Source: Streptomyces viridiviolaceus (lineage in GTDB: Bacteria; Actinomycetota; Actinomycetes; Streptomycetales; Streptomycetaceae). From it: DNA of 64,000 nucleotides. Positions 9,018 to 17,173 of the stretch are shown piece by piece. The stretch covers positions 1 to 64,000 of the forward strand of contig NZ_BMWA01000016.1 of assembly GCF_014650995.1 (NCBI RefSeq). The letters are read 5' to 3'. The translations under genes were made by a program, and so were the position numbers. The notes beneath the pieces were generated by a model. The model was not told the origin of the DNA. It saw only the letters and a program-made list of their open reading frames with translations, and did no database searches. The stretch's first letter is position 1. Each line of letters begins with the position of its first letter.

Positions 9018-9758
9018 GTGCCCACCGACATCCTCGGCCCGCCGCCTGCCGTGATCGAGCTCCGCCAGTACACGCTGCGCCCCCGTCGACGCGACGAGCT
9101 CATCGAACTGTTCGACCGGGAGTTCGTCGAAAGCCAGGAAGCGGCGGGGATGACCGTGCTCGGCCAGTTCCGCGACCTCGACGACCCGGACCGCTTCGTC
9201 TGGCTGCGCGGATTCCCGGACATGGCGGCGCGTCACCGCGCGCTCGCGGCCTTCTACGGAGGTCCCGCCTGGTGCGAGCACGGGCCCCACGCGAACGACA
9301 CCATGGCCGACTCCGACGATGTCCTCCTGCTGCGCCCCGTGCCGACCGGAAGCGGCTTCGCGGGACTCTCGTCCGCTCGGCCCCCGGTCGGTGCTCCGCC
9401 ACCGGACCGGTTCGTGGCCGCCACCGTGTGGTCCTTCCCTCCCGGACGGCACGACGGCATCGCGCTGATTCGGGACGGCCTCCTCTCCGTGCTCCGCGAG
9501 ACGGGGCCCGCGCCACTTGCCTTCCTGGTCACCGAGCCCGCGCACAACACTTTCTCCCGGCTGCCCGTCCGCACGGGCGAGAACGTCGCCGCGATCTTCA
9601 CCTCGTACCCCGACGAGAACGCGTACCGTCGGCACCTCACCGACATCCGGGTCCATCCGCCGGCACGGGGCGAGATCCTGCCGGCCGTCGAACGCGAACA
9701 GACAGCGGCGCCCCGGGTACTCCGGCTGGCACCCACCGGCCGCTCGCTCATCTCCTGA
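9018..9758 (+). CDS. NIPSNAP-family protein
   Basis: A 246-residue protein whose first half is a NIPSNAP domain, a dimeric alpha/beta-barrel ferredoxin-like fold. The hallmark is VIELRQYTLRPRRRDELIEL near residue 12, then GMTVLGQFRDLDDPDRFVWL near 40. The second half may repeat the fold more loosely. The GTG start is set by AGGAG eight bases upstream. Function in the family is poorly defined, with small-molecule binding or stress roles suggested. The divergent WYL regulator is its probable controller. Confidence 0.75.
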   Translation: MPTDILGPPPAVIELRQYTLRPRRRDELIELFDREFVESQEAAGMTVLGQFRDLDDPDRFVWLRGFPDMAARHRALAAFYGGPAWCEHGPHANDTMADSDDVLLLRPVPTGSGFAGLSSARPPVGAPPPDRFVAATVWSFPPGRHDGIALIRDGLLSVLRETGPAPLAFLVTEPAHNTFSRLPVRTGENVAAIFTSYPDENAYRRHLTDIRVHPPARGEILPAVEREQTAAPRVLRLAPTGRSLIS

Positions 9759-9814
9759 CTGCTGGGCCGACGAGCCGGGAGGAACGCGGCGGAGCCGGTG
9801 GAGGCAGGGATGCG

Positions 9815-10477
9815 TCAGAGGCCGGGAGCGGCCGCGCCGGCCGGGCCGCTGTCCTCGGGGAAGCTTCCCTCCGGGCCGAGCGGACTGCCCTCCCACAGGA
9901 GGACCTGCCAGCCCTGGGCGGGCGAGCCGGAGAGAACGACGACGCCGGTGTTGCCCAGCGGGTGGCCGGACGCGTACGCCACGTCGACGTTGCCCGCCCG
10001 AGCGGCCACCCACATGCGGATCGCCGCTCCGTGACTGACCATGGCCACCGTCTTCGCCCCTGTTCCCGCCGCCTCGGCGACGACGGCGTCGAAGCGGCCC
10101 AGAGCCTCCACGCCGTTCTCGCCACCGGGCATCCTGCGGCCGGTGTCCCCCGCGGACCAGGCGAAGGCGGTGGAGAGGTAGGCGGCGGCAGCGTCGTCGT
10201 CGCCACGCATCTCCAGCTCGCCGGCGGCCAGCTCCCGGATGCCGTCCCGGACCTGAACCTCCAGCCCCGTGGCGGCGGCCAGGGGCTCCGCGGTCAGCTG
10301 GGTGCGCACCAGAGTGGAGGCGTACAGGGCATCGATCTTCTCCGCCGCCAGGGCCTGCGGCAGCGCCGCGGCCTGCTCCTGCCCCAGCGGTGTCAGCCCC
10401 GGACCAGGTGCCGCGGTGTCCAACAGGTGCTTGAGGTTGGACGGGGTCTGGCCATGGCGGATCAGCAGCAGACGCAT
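9815..10477 (-). CDS. Histidine phosphatase family protein (phosphoglycerate mutase-like)
   Basis: A 220-residue protein of the histidine phosphatase superfamily. It begins MRLLLIRHGQTPSN, the catalytic LxRHG motif with the phosphohistidine at residue 8. The second catalytic His is in VAMVSHGAAIRMW near residue 155. The substrate may be a phosphorylated sugar or small metabolite. It follows the Dap operon on the same strand but after a 248-bp gap, so co-transcription is possible and unproven. Confidence 0.85.
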   Translation of the reverse strand: MRLLLIRHGQTPSNLKHLLDTAAPGPGLTPLGQEQAAALPQALAAEKIDALYASTLVRTQLTAEPLAAATGLEVQVRDGIRELAAGELEMRGDDDAAAAYLSTAFAWSAGDTGRRMPGGENGVEALGRFDAVVAEAAGTGAKTVAMVSHGAAIRMWVAARAGNVDVAYASGHPLGNTGVVVLSGSPAQGWQVLLWEGSPLGPEGSFPEDSGPAGAAAPGL

Positions 10478-10725
10478 ACGGGGAGTACCTCCACAGGATC
10501 GGGCAAGTCCCTCCACTCTGCCACCCGAGCCCTCCGCCCCGGCGCGCGGGGACCGACGCCGGTCGCCTCTGCGCGCGGTGGCGGGGCCGTGCCGGGATCG
10601 CTCGACGCCCCGGCGGCGGGCGGGATGCGACCGGTCCCGCCCGAGGACCGGGGCAGGACCGGGCCGCATCCGAACCCGCACTGACCGGTCTCCCTCACCT
10701 TGGAGGGCCAGGGAGCAGCCGGGGA

Positions 10726-11754
10726 CTACGGCTGTGGCCGGCGGTCCGGTTTGCGGGTCACGGGCTCTCGCTCCGGGATCGTGGCGGTCATCTGCTCCTC
10801 GGGGTCGAGGATCTGGTCGCCGTACAGGTCCTGCAGCCAGTTGGTCTGGTAGATGGTGTCGAGATAGCGCTCGCCGAGGTCGGGCGCGATGGCCACCGCC
10901 GTGATGTCGCGGGCGTCGTGACGCGACAGCCAGTCCGTCGCGCCGCTGACCACCGTGCCCGTGGAGCCGCCGAACAGGAAGCCGCGCCGGGCCATGCGGT
11001 GGCAGGCGCGGATGGTCTCCGCCTCCTCGACCTTGATCACCTCGTTGACGTAGGACTCGTCGAGCAGCGGAGGACGCATGCTCATGCCGAGCCCGGGGAT
11101 CATCCGGCGGCCCGGTTCGCCGCCGAAGGCCACCGAGCCCACGCTGTCCACGGCGACGATCCGCACCGGCCGGTGCCACTGCCGGAAGTAGCGGGCGCAG
11201 CCCATCAGGGTGCCGGCCGTGCCCGTGCCGATGAACAGGACGTCCAGGCGCGGGAAGTGACTGGCGATCTGCTGCGCCGTCGTGCGGTAGTGCGCCCGCC
11301 AGTTGCCGGGGTTGGTGTACTGGCTGAGCCACACGTACCGGCTGTCGGAAGCACAGAGCGAGCGGACGTACTCGACACGTGTGCCCAGGAAGCCGCCGTT
11401 CTCGTCCGGGTCGGCCACGATGTGCACCCGGCTGCCGAGAGCCTCCATCAGCAGGCGGGTCGACAGGTTGCAGCGGGAGTCCGTCACGCACAGGAACTTG
11501 TAGCCCTTGCTCGCGGCGATCATGCTGAGCGCCACGCCCAGGTTCCCGGACGAGGATTCGACGAGGATGGAGTCCGGTTTCAGGATGCCGTCCCGCTCGG
11601 CGCTCGCCACCATCTCGTTCGCGGCCTTCAGTTTGATGGAGCCGGCGAAGTTGAATCCCTCGCACTTCAGGTAGAGGGGGCATCCGAAGATCGGCTCGAG
11701 GTCGACGAAGAGGCGGCCTTCGTTGAAGTCATGGGGAGCGGATATCACGGGCAC
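10726..11754 (-). CDS. sbnA: SbnA-type N-(2-amino-2-carboxyethyl)-L-glutamate synthase
   Basis: A 342-residue PLP enzyme of the cysteine synthase family. The PLP lysine is in GSIKLKAAN near residue 43 and the substrate loop is ESSSGNLGVAL near 70. The phosphate-binding run is GTGTAGTLMG near 175. In siderophore pathways SbnA joins O-phosphoserine and glutamate to make ACEGA, the precursor of 2,3-diaminopropionate. The SbnA call is firmer because the partner SbnB gene is directly upstream (35-bp gap). The GTG start has AGGAGG six bases before it. It is the last gene of the five-gene Dap/NRPS operon. Without the partner it could be read as a generic cysteine synthase. Confidence 0.85.
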   Translation of the reverse strand: MPVISAPHDFNEGRLFVDLEPIFGCPLYLKCEGFNFAGSIKLKAANEMVASAERDGILKPDSILVESSSGNLGVALSMIAASKGYKFLCVTDSRCNLSTRLLMEALGSRVHIVADPDENGGFLGTRVEYVRSLCASDSRYVWLSQYTNPGNWRAHYRTTAQQIASHFPRLDVLFIGTGTAGTLMGCARYFRQWHRPVRIVAVDSVGSVAFGGEPGRRMIPGLGMSMRPPLLDESYVNEVIKVEEAETIRACHRMARRGFLFGGSTGTVVSGATDWLSRHDARDITAVAIAPDLGERYLDTIYQTNWLQDLYGDQILDPEEQMTATIPEREPVTRKPDRRPQP

Positions 11755-11789
11755 GATGGGCCTCCTGGTACCGGAGAAGGGCAACGGTC

Positions 11790-12860
11790 TCAGCCGTACC
11801 GGCGCAGGTCGTGGAAGAAGTTGTCGATGAGACGGAGGTTTCCCGCCCTGGCTGCCTCGTCGTAGACGTACTTGCCGACGGCGAGGTCGAGGACACCGAG
11901 TCCGAAGGGCGAGAAGACCACCGGCCGGTCGGGCGGTGGCGCTGCCCGCCCGAGCATCACGTCGTTGAGCGTGCCGTTCAGGAAGTCCCGGCTGCCGGTG
12001 CGCTGTTCGGTCAGGTGGGGAGAGGTGCCGGCCTTCAGGCAGTGCTCGACGTCGTCGACGAAGTTGGCCGAGGCCAGAAGGACTTCGGGGGCGAGGTCGC
12101 GCAGGGACACGTGCAGGACCAGCGGGTTGTGGTCGAACAGCGAGGGGTCGGTGACGTGCGGTTCGCCTGCGACGGTGGCGAAGACCACGAGGTCGCTGGC
12201 GCGAATGAGGTCCTCGGCACTGTCGTGGACGGTGATCTCGGCGGCGGTACCGCGCTGCCGCAGGTAGCCGCAGAAACCGGAGGCGCTGTCGGCGGCGAGG
12301 TCGTGCACACCGATCGTGTCGAACGTCCAGCCGGTGCCCGCGAGGAACGTGTGGATGTACCGGGCGATCAGCCCCGTGCCGATGAACCCGACACGGCTCG
12401 GACGGGGCCGGGAGCGGCTGAGCCAGTCGGCCGCCAGCGCGGCGGACGCCGCCGTCCTGGTCGCGCTGATGATGGAGCTCTCCAGACAGGCGAACGGGTA
12501 GCCGGTGCCGGGGTCGTTGAGGATGAGGACCGCGGAGGCGCGAGGCAGCCCGGCCCGCACGTTGTCCGGGAAGCTGGAGATCCATTTGAGGCCGTCGACG
12601 CGCACCGACCCGCCGACGGAGGCCGGCAGCGCGATGATCCGCGCGGTGGGGCGGTCGGGAAAGCGCAGGAAGTAGGACGGCGGGTTGACCGAGTCACCGG
12701 CGCCGTGCAGCCGGTAGGTGGCCTCGACCAGTTCGACGATCTCCTTCTCGCGTCCGTGCAGGGCTTGCTGCACCTGTTCACCGGAGATCACCGCGAATGT
12801 CGGCGCCGGAGCCATGTCGGGCATGGCAGGCTGCGTGGCGGTGGACAACAGGTTGGTCAT
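11790..12860 (-). CDS. sbnB: SbnB-type 2,3-diaminopropionate biosynthesis dehydrogenase
   Basis: A 356-residue protein of the ornithine cyclodeaminase/mu-crystallin family. The NAD-binding motif is VGFIGTGLIARYIHTFL near residue 155, and the conserved substrate segment GLKWISSFPDN lies near 95. SbnB oxidatively splits ACEGA to L-Dap and 2-oxoglutarate. Its ATG overlaps the end of the dioxygenase gene (ATGA), which indicates translational coupling. With SbnA next to it, the operon can be expected to supply Dap as a dedicated building block. Confidence 0.87.
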   Translation of the reverse strand: MTNLLSTATQPAMPDMAPAPTFAVISGEQVQQALHGREKEIVELVEATYRLHGAGDSVNPPSYFLRFPDRPTARIIALPASVGGSVRVDGLKWISSFPDNVRAGLPRASAVLILNDPGTGYPFACLESSIISATRTAASAALAADWLSRSRPRPSRVGFIGTGLIARYIHTFLAGTGWTFDTIGVHDLAADSASGFCGYLRQRGTAAEITVHDSAEDLIRASDLVVFATVAGEPHVTDPSLFDHNPLVLHVSLRDLAPEVLLASANFVDDVEHCLKAGTSPHLTEQRTGSRDFLNGTLNDVMLGRAAPPPDRPVVFSPFGLGVLDLAVGKYVYDEAARAGNLRLIDNFFHDLRRYG

Positions 12861-13861
12861 CGCTGGCTTGCCTCCGAGGTCGGGTCGCAGTCGGCCAGGC
12901 GGTGGGGCTCGGCCATGCCGACCAGCACCTGCCGCTCTCCGGTGAAGGGCTCCCGGCTGTGCGCGGTGCGGATGTTGTCGACGAGCAGCAGGTCACCGGC
13001 CTGCCAGGGCTCGCGTCGGGTGTGCTCTTCGTAGGTCTCGTTGAGCAGTCGGACGGTGTCCTCGCCGATCGGGCTGCCGTCGCCGAAACGGGTGTTGAAC
13101 GGGAGCCCGTCCTCGCCGTAGAGGTCCACGAGGTACTCGCGTACCTCCGGGGCGAGCGTCCACTCGTTGAGGAAGGCGATCTGGTTGAACCAGCAGTCCT
13201 GCCCCGTGACAGGGTGCCGCACCACGGCCGGGCGCCGCTGCGTCGTGCGCAGGGTGCCGTCAGGCTGCCAGGTGAAGTCGATGTCGTTGGCCCGGCAGTA
13301 GCGCTCGATCTCCGTGCGGTCGCCGGTGCCGAACGACTCCTCCAGGGACGCCCCGATCTCGTCGGTGTAGGAGCGGGTCAGCAGCCAGCCCTCGCGCGCG
13401 AAGCGTTCCCTCGGCTCGGTGGGCAGCGCCTGGAGGATCCGTGCGGCGTCGGCGACCGCCGTCGCCCCGCCCCGGTCCGGCGCGGTCAGGCACGCGAACA
13501 GCATGAGACCGGGAGCCGCGAGCGTGTAGCTCAGCTCGTGGTGCATGCACATCGGCTGGTTGGCCGGCCAGGTCGTGGAGGAGTAGAGCCCCGGGGCGAA
13601 CTCCTGGCGGGGGGCGAAGGACTCCCGCTCCGTCATGAGGCCGCCGGTCAGGCGGGAGAAGACGGCACCGACCTGATCCGTCTCCCGCAGCCCCAGTCCG
13701 CGGACCAGGAGTGCCCCGTGTTCGGTGACCTGGGCGCGCAGCGCCTCACGGTGCTGCTCCGTCCAACTCGTCACGTCCGCCGGAGTGTCGATGTGTGCCA
13801 CCGCCGGTGCGTCCGGGCGCAGCTCCACGTCGAGCGGGGCTGCGAGGGATGAGGTCGACAT
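12857..13861 (-). CDS. TauD/TfdA Fe(II)/2-oxoglutarate dioxygenase, SyrP-like
   Basis: A 334-residue non-heme iron oxygenase. The facial triad is visible: MHHELSY gives His-x-Glu near residue 110, and the distal His is in DNIRTAHSREP near 310. The arginine that holds 2-oxoglutarate follows in FTGERQVLVGM. His-x-Glu instead of His-x-Asp is typical of the SyrP/clavaminate synthase-like branch that beta-hydroxylates amino acids free or bound to a carrier. It lies between the NRPS gene (40-bp gap) and sbnB (4-bp overlap). It may hydroxylate Dap or another residue on the carrier; this is inference. Confidence 0.82.
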   Translation of the reverse strand: MSTSSLAAPLDVELRPDAPAVAHIDTPADVTSWTEQHREALRAQVTEHGALLVRGLGLRETDQVGAVFSRLTGGLMTERESFAPRQEFAPGLYSSTTWPANQPMCMHHELSYTLAAPGLMLFACLTAPDRGGATAVADAARILQALPTEPRERFAREGWLLTRSYTDEIGASLEESFGTGDRTEIERYCRANDIDFTWQPDGTLRTTQRRPAVVRHPVTGQDCWFNQIAFLNEWTLAPEVREYLVDLYGEDGLPFNTRFGDGSPIGEDTVRLLNETYEEHTRREPWQAGDLLLVDNIRTAHSREPFTGERQVLVGMAEPHRLADCDPTSEASQR

Positions 13862-13901
13862 CTCGGTTTCCTTTCGGTTGCCCGTCTGGGGTTCGCGAGG
13901 G

Positions 13902-16900
13902 TCAGGAGGCGGCCATCGGTGCGACGGCGGCCAGGACGGCCTTGGCCGCCTCGGCCGGTCGGAGGCGCGGGAAGTAGTGACCGCCGTCGGCGAGTTCGTG
14001 CAGGTCCACGTGCTCGGCGAAAAGCATCCAGTCCAGGTGGGCGTCGGCGTGGCCGGCCGTGTAGGGGTCGTCGGCGGCCACGACGACCGACACCGGAACC
14101 GACAGCTTCTCCCGCGGCGGGTTGTCCAGAACGTCGCAGAAGTACCGGTGCGCGCTCAGGCAGTCGTGCCGGTAGGCGGCACCGATGTGCTCGGCGTGCT
14201 GCGCGTTCAGCTCCGTCAGCTCGCTGTACCCGCCTTCCGCGGCCAGGCGCCCGGCGATCTCCGCGTCGTCACGGCTCATCAGTTCGTCGGCAGCGGCCCG
14301 CCGCTCGGCCGAGGTGCCGGGCAACTGGGCCCCGAGGAACAGTCGCATCACCTCCACACCGCGTTCCTGGAGCCTGCGGGCCGTCTCGACGGCCGGTGCG
14401 GTGCCCGACGAGTGGCCCCACAGCATGACCCGGGTCAGGCCGCGCGCGGCGATCTCGGCGGCGACCCGCTCCGCCACCTCGGCGATCGACGCGAACGGCT
14501 CGTGGGGGGCGGCGGGGTCGTGACCGGGCAGGTCCACCGCGAGCACCTGAGTGCCGCTTCCCGCCAACGCCTCCGCCATCGGGTGGTAGTTGACGGCGTT
14601 GCCACCGGCGTAGGGGAAGCACACGAGCGTGCAGTCCGGTGTCTCGTTCGCCTCCGACAGCGGCTGGAGCAGCTCCGTGCGCCGCCCGGCCGCGCCATCG
14701 AGGAGGGCGGCCAGGTCGGCGAGCACCGGGTGACTGGTGATGTCCTTGAGGGACACCGCTCGGTCGAGTGCGATCGTGAGCTTCACCGCGGTGAGGGAGG
14801 TGCCCCCGGACGCGAAGAAGTGGTCCGTACGGCGGATCTGGTGCTCGGGCACACCGAGCAGCTCGGCCCAGGCGGCCGCCAGCCTCCGCTCGGCCCGGGT
14901 GCGCGGTTCGCCGTCCTGCTCGCCCGCGTCGTCGTGAGCGGCAGCCACGCTCTGTTCGGCCAGCGCGGTGAGCGCCTTCCTGTCGATCTTGCCGTTGGCG
15001 GTCAGTGGCAGCGTGGACTGCCAGTGGAACGCGGAGGGGACCATGTAGGCGGGCAGGTCGCAGCCCAGCGCGTCGCGCAGCTCGTCGGCCGGCAACCGCC
15101 GCCCCGAGTAGTAGGCGACCAGGTGCTTGCCCTGCCCGGCCCGGGATGCGACGACCACCGCGCCGTCCCGCACGCCGGGGACCCGCAGCAGGGTGTTCTC
15201 GATCTCGCCGATCTCGATGCGGAAACCACGGATCTTGACCTGGTTGTCCCGGCGCCCGAGGAACTCCAGCTTGCCACCGGGGTGCCAGCGGCCCCAGTCA
15301 CCGCCCAGGTAGAGCCGCTCGCCCGGCCGGTACGGGTCCGAAAGGTACGCCTCGCTCGTTCGCTCGGGATCGTTGATGTAGCCACGGCCCACACAGACAC
15401 CGGAGAAGGCGATCAGCCCCGGGGCGCCGAGCGGCACCAGCGACAACTGCTCGTCCACGACGTAGACGTGCACGTTGTTGACCACCCGTCCCAGCAGGAC
15501 GCGCTCGCACACCCCGTCGATGACCTCGTGGTTGGTGTCGTCGGACGTCTCGGTCAGGCCGTAGGCGTTGACCAGCTTGATGCCCGGCTGGACGGCGAAC
15601 CAGCGCTGGACCAGCTCCTGTTTGAGCGCCTCACCGGTCACCGACACGTACCGCAGGTCCGGGAGCTCGCGGGGGTGCTGCTCCAGGTACGAGACCAGGA
15701 CCTCCAGATAGGAGGGCACGAGCTGAGCGACACCGACCCGGCCGCTCACCAGTGTGTCGACGAACCGCTCCACGTCCACGAGGACGTCCTGTTCCACCAG
15801 GAGCGTTTGCCCTCCAGCCAGCAGCGCGGACACCATCTGCCACAGCGAGATGTCGAAGCACTGCGGTGCCGTCTGCGCCACCACGGTGCCCTCGCCGATG
15901 CACAGGTCGTCGATCTTGGCGAAGAGATGGTTGAGCATGCCGGCGTGCTCGCACATCGCTCCCTTGGGCTCGCCGGTGGAGCCGGAGGTGAAGTAGATGT
16001 AGGCGAGCTGGCCGGCATCCACCGCGACGCGGGGGTCGTCGTCGGCGTGCGGTTCCGCGTACGCGTCCTCGATGAGCAGTCGCTCGGTCCGCGGCAGCTC
16101 GGCCATGGCCTGGTCGAGGGTGTCGGTGCTGCCCGCTTCGGCCAGCACCAGCCGGCATTCGGCCCGCGTGAGCGTCGCCGCGATGCGGCCGGGCGGGAAG
16201 TGCGGCTCGATCGGCAGGTACGCGCCTCCCGCCTTGAGCACCGCCAAGGTGGCCGCCATCCAGTCGAGGCCGCGTTCCGTGACGACGGCGACCACGTCCT
16301 CACGGCCCAGGCCCCGGGCCAGCAGCGCCCGTGCCAATCGGTTGGCCCGAGCATTGAGTTCTCCGTACGTCCACTGCCGCTCGCCGTGCACTGCCGCGAC
16401 CGTGTCCGGATGTGCCCGCGCGCGCTGCTCGAACAGTTCGTGCGCCCGCGCGTCGGGCAGCGTCCGCCGGGGCCCGGCCAGTCCTTCCAACTGTTCGTGC
16501 ATCTCCTCGGCCGACAGCAGACTCTGCCGTGTGTGCTCGGCGTCCGCATCGGCCGTCATCAGGTCGAGCGCCGTCAGGTGGTAGCCGGCGATCCGGGCCG
16601 CGCTCTCGGCGTCCAGTACGTCCGTGCGGTAGCGAAGCCGCAAGCCGAGCTGTCCGCCGCTCTCCGACCAGCGCACATGCAGGACGCCGTCGTCCGCCGG
16701 GGCCTCGTCCGCGGCCCCGGGCCCGAAGACGACCTCGTACGACGGTTCCGAGGCCCGCAGTTCGCGCCGCAGCTCCGCCACCGGGAAGTCCGCGTGCGCC
16801 AGCATTTCCGCCTCCGCGTGCCGGGCAGCCGACACCAGCGCGCGCCAGGTGCCGGGGGCGACGGCGAGGCGGCAGGGCAGGGGTTCGCCGCGCGCTTCGG

Positions 16901-17162
16901 GGACGTACCCCGTCACGACTTCCTGCTCGCCGGAGAGGGCTGCCAGCACCTTCGCGTGCGCCGCCAGCAGCAGCGTGCCGACCGGAACCTGCAGCTTCCG
17001 CGCCAGTACGTCCACGGCGTCCGCCACGGCCTCGGGCACCGACGCCTCGTGTCCGGCCGTACCGGGAGCCGGTTCCCGAACCCATCGCGGCACTGTGGTG
17101 AAACCACCGGCGGTCAGCACACGGCTCCAGAACTCCCGGTCCGCCTCCACACGCGCTCCCAT
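13902..17162 (-). CDS. NRPS: condensation-like C-lobe, adenylation, carrier, thioesterase
   Basis: A 1,086-residue synthetase. Residues 1-215 resemble only the C-terminal lobe of a condensation domain and lack HHxxxDG. Adenylation spans about 240-735: A3 is FTSGSTGEPKG (391), A4 is CFDISLW (435), A5 is NAYGLTETSDD (532), A10 is NGKIDRKAL (723). Aligning to GrsA by eye gives the pocket D-I-W-Q-S-T-A-D-D-K. The carrier serine is in FFASGGTSL (Ser789). A thioesterase follows with GHSSG (Ser918) and a late His in GGHYF. GGGAG precedes the ATG, 11 bases after the membrane gene. With sbnA/sbnB in the operon, Dap is the first substrate to test. Confidence 0.85.
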   Translation of the reverse strand: MGARVEADREFWSRVLTAGGFTTVPRWVREPAPGTAGHEASVPEAVADAVDVLARKLQVPVGTLLLAAHAKVLAALSGEQEVVTGYVPEARGEPLPCRLAVAPGTWRALVSAARHAEAEMLAHADFPVAELRRELRASEPSYEVVFGPGAADEAPADDGVLHVRWSESGGQLGLRLRYRTDVLDAESAARIAGYHLTALDLMTADADAEHTRQSLLSAEEMHEQLEGLAGPRRTLPDARAHELFEQRARAHPDTVAAVHGERQWTYGELNARANRLARALLARGLGREDVVAVVTERGLDWMAATLAVLKAGGAYLPIEPHFPPGRIAATLTRAECRLVLAEAGSTDTLDQAMAELPRTERLLIEDAYAEPHADDDPRVAVDAGQLAYIYFTSGSTGEPKGAMCEHAGMLNHLFAKIDDLCIGEGTVVAQTAPQCFDISLWQMVSALLAGGQTLLVEQDVLVDVERFVDTLVSGRVGVAQLVPSYLEVLVSYLEQHPRELPDLRYVSVTGEALKQELVQRWFAVQPGIKLVNAYGLTETSDDTNHEVIDGVCERVLLGRVVNNVHVYVVDEQLSLVPLGAPGLIAFSGVCVGRGYINDPERTSEAYLSDPYRPGERLYLGGDWGRWHPGGKLEFLGRRDNQVKIRGFRIEIGEIENTLLRVPGVRDGAVVVASRAGQGKHLVAYYSGRRLPADELRDALGCDLPAYMVPSAFHWQSTLPLTANGKIDRKALTALAEQSVAAAHDDAGEQDGEPRTRAERRLAAAWAELLGVPEHQIRRTDHFFASGGTSLTAVKLTIALDRAVSLKDITSHPVLADLAALLDGAAGRRTELLQPLSEANETPDCTLVCFPYAGGNAVNYHPMAEALAGSGTQVLAVDLPGHDPAAPHEPFASIAEVAERVAAEIAARGLTRVMLWGHSSGTAPAVETARRLQERGVEVMRLFLGAQLPGTSAERRAAADELMSRDDAEIAGRLAAEGGYSELTELNAQHAEHIGAAYRHDCLSAHRYFCDVLDNPPREKLSVPVSVVVAADDPYTAGHADAHLDWMLFAEHVDLHELADGGHYFPRLRPAEAAKAVLAAVAPMAAS

Positions 17163-17173
17163 CGATTGCTCCC

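Noticed and set aside
10478..11683. Extension of the histidine phosphatase frame across sbnA
   Set aside because: The LIRHG motif must lie at the N-terminus, so the start is at 10477; the extension is a shadow of sbnA.
10726..13861. Staphyloferrin B-type siderophore cluster
   Set aside because: sbnA and sbnB are present, but there are no NIS synthetases, decarboxylase or iron transport genes; the NRPS and Pls-like genes point elsewhere.
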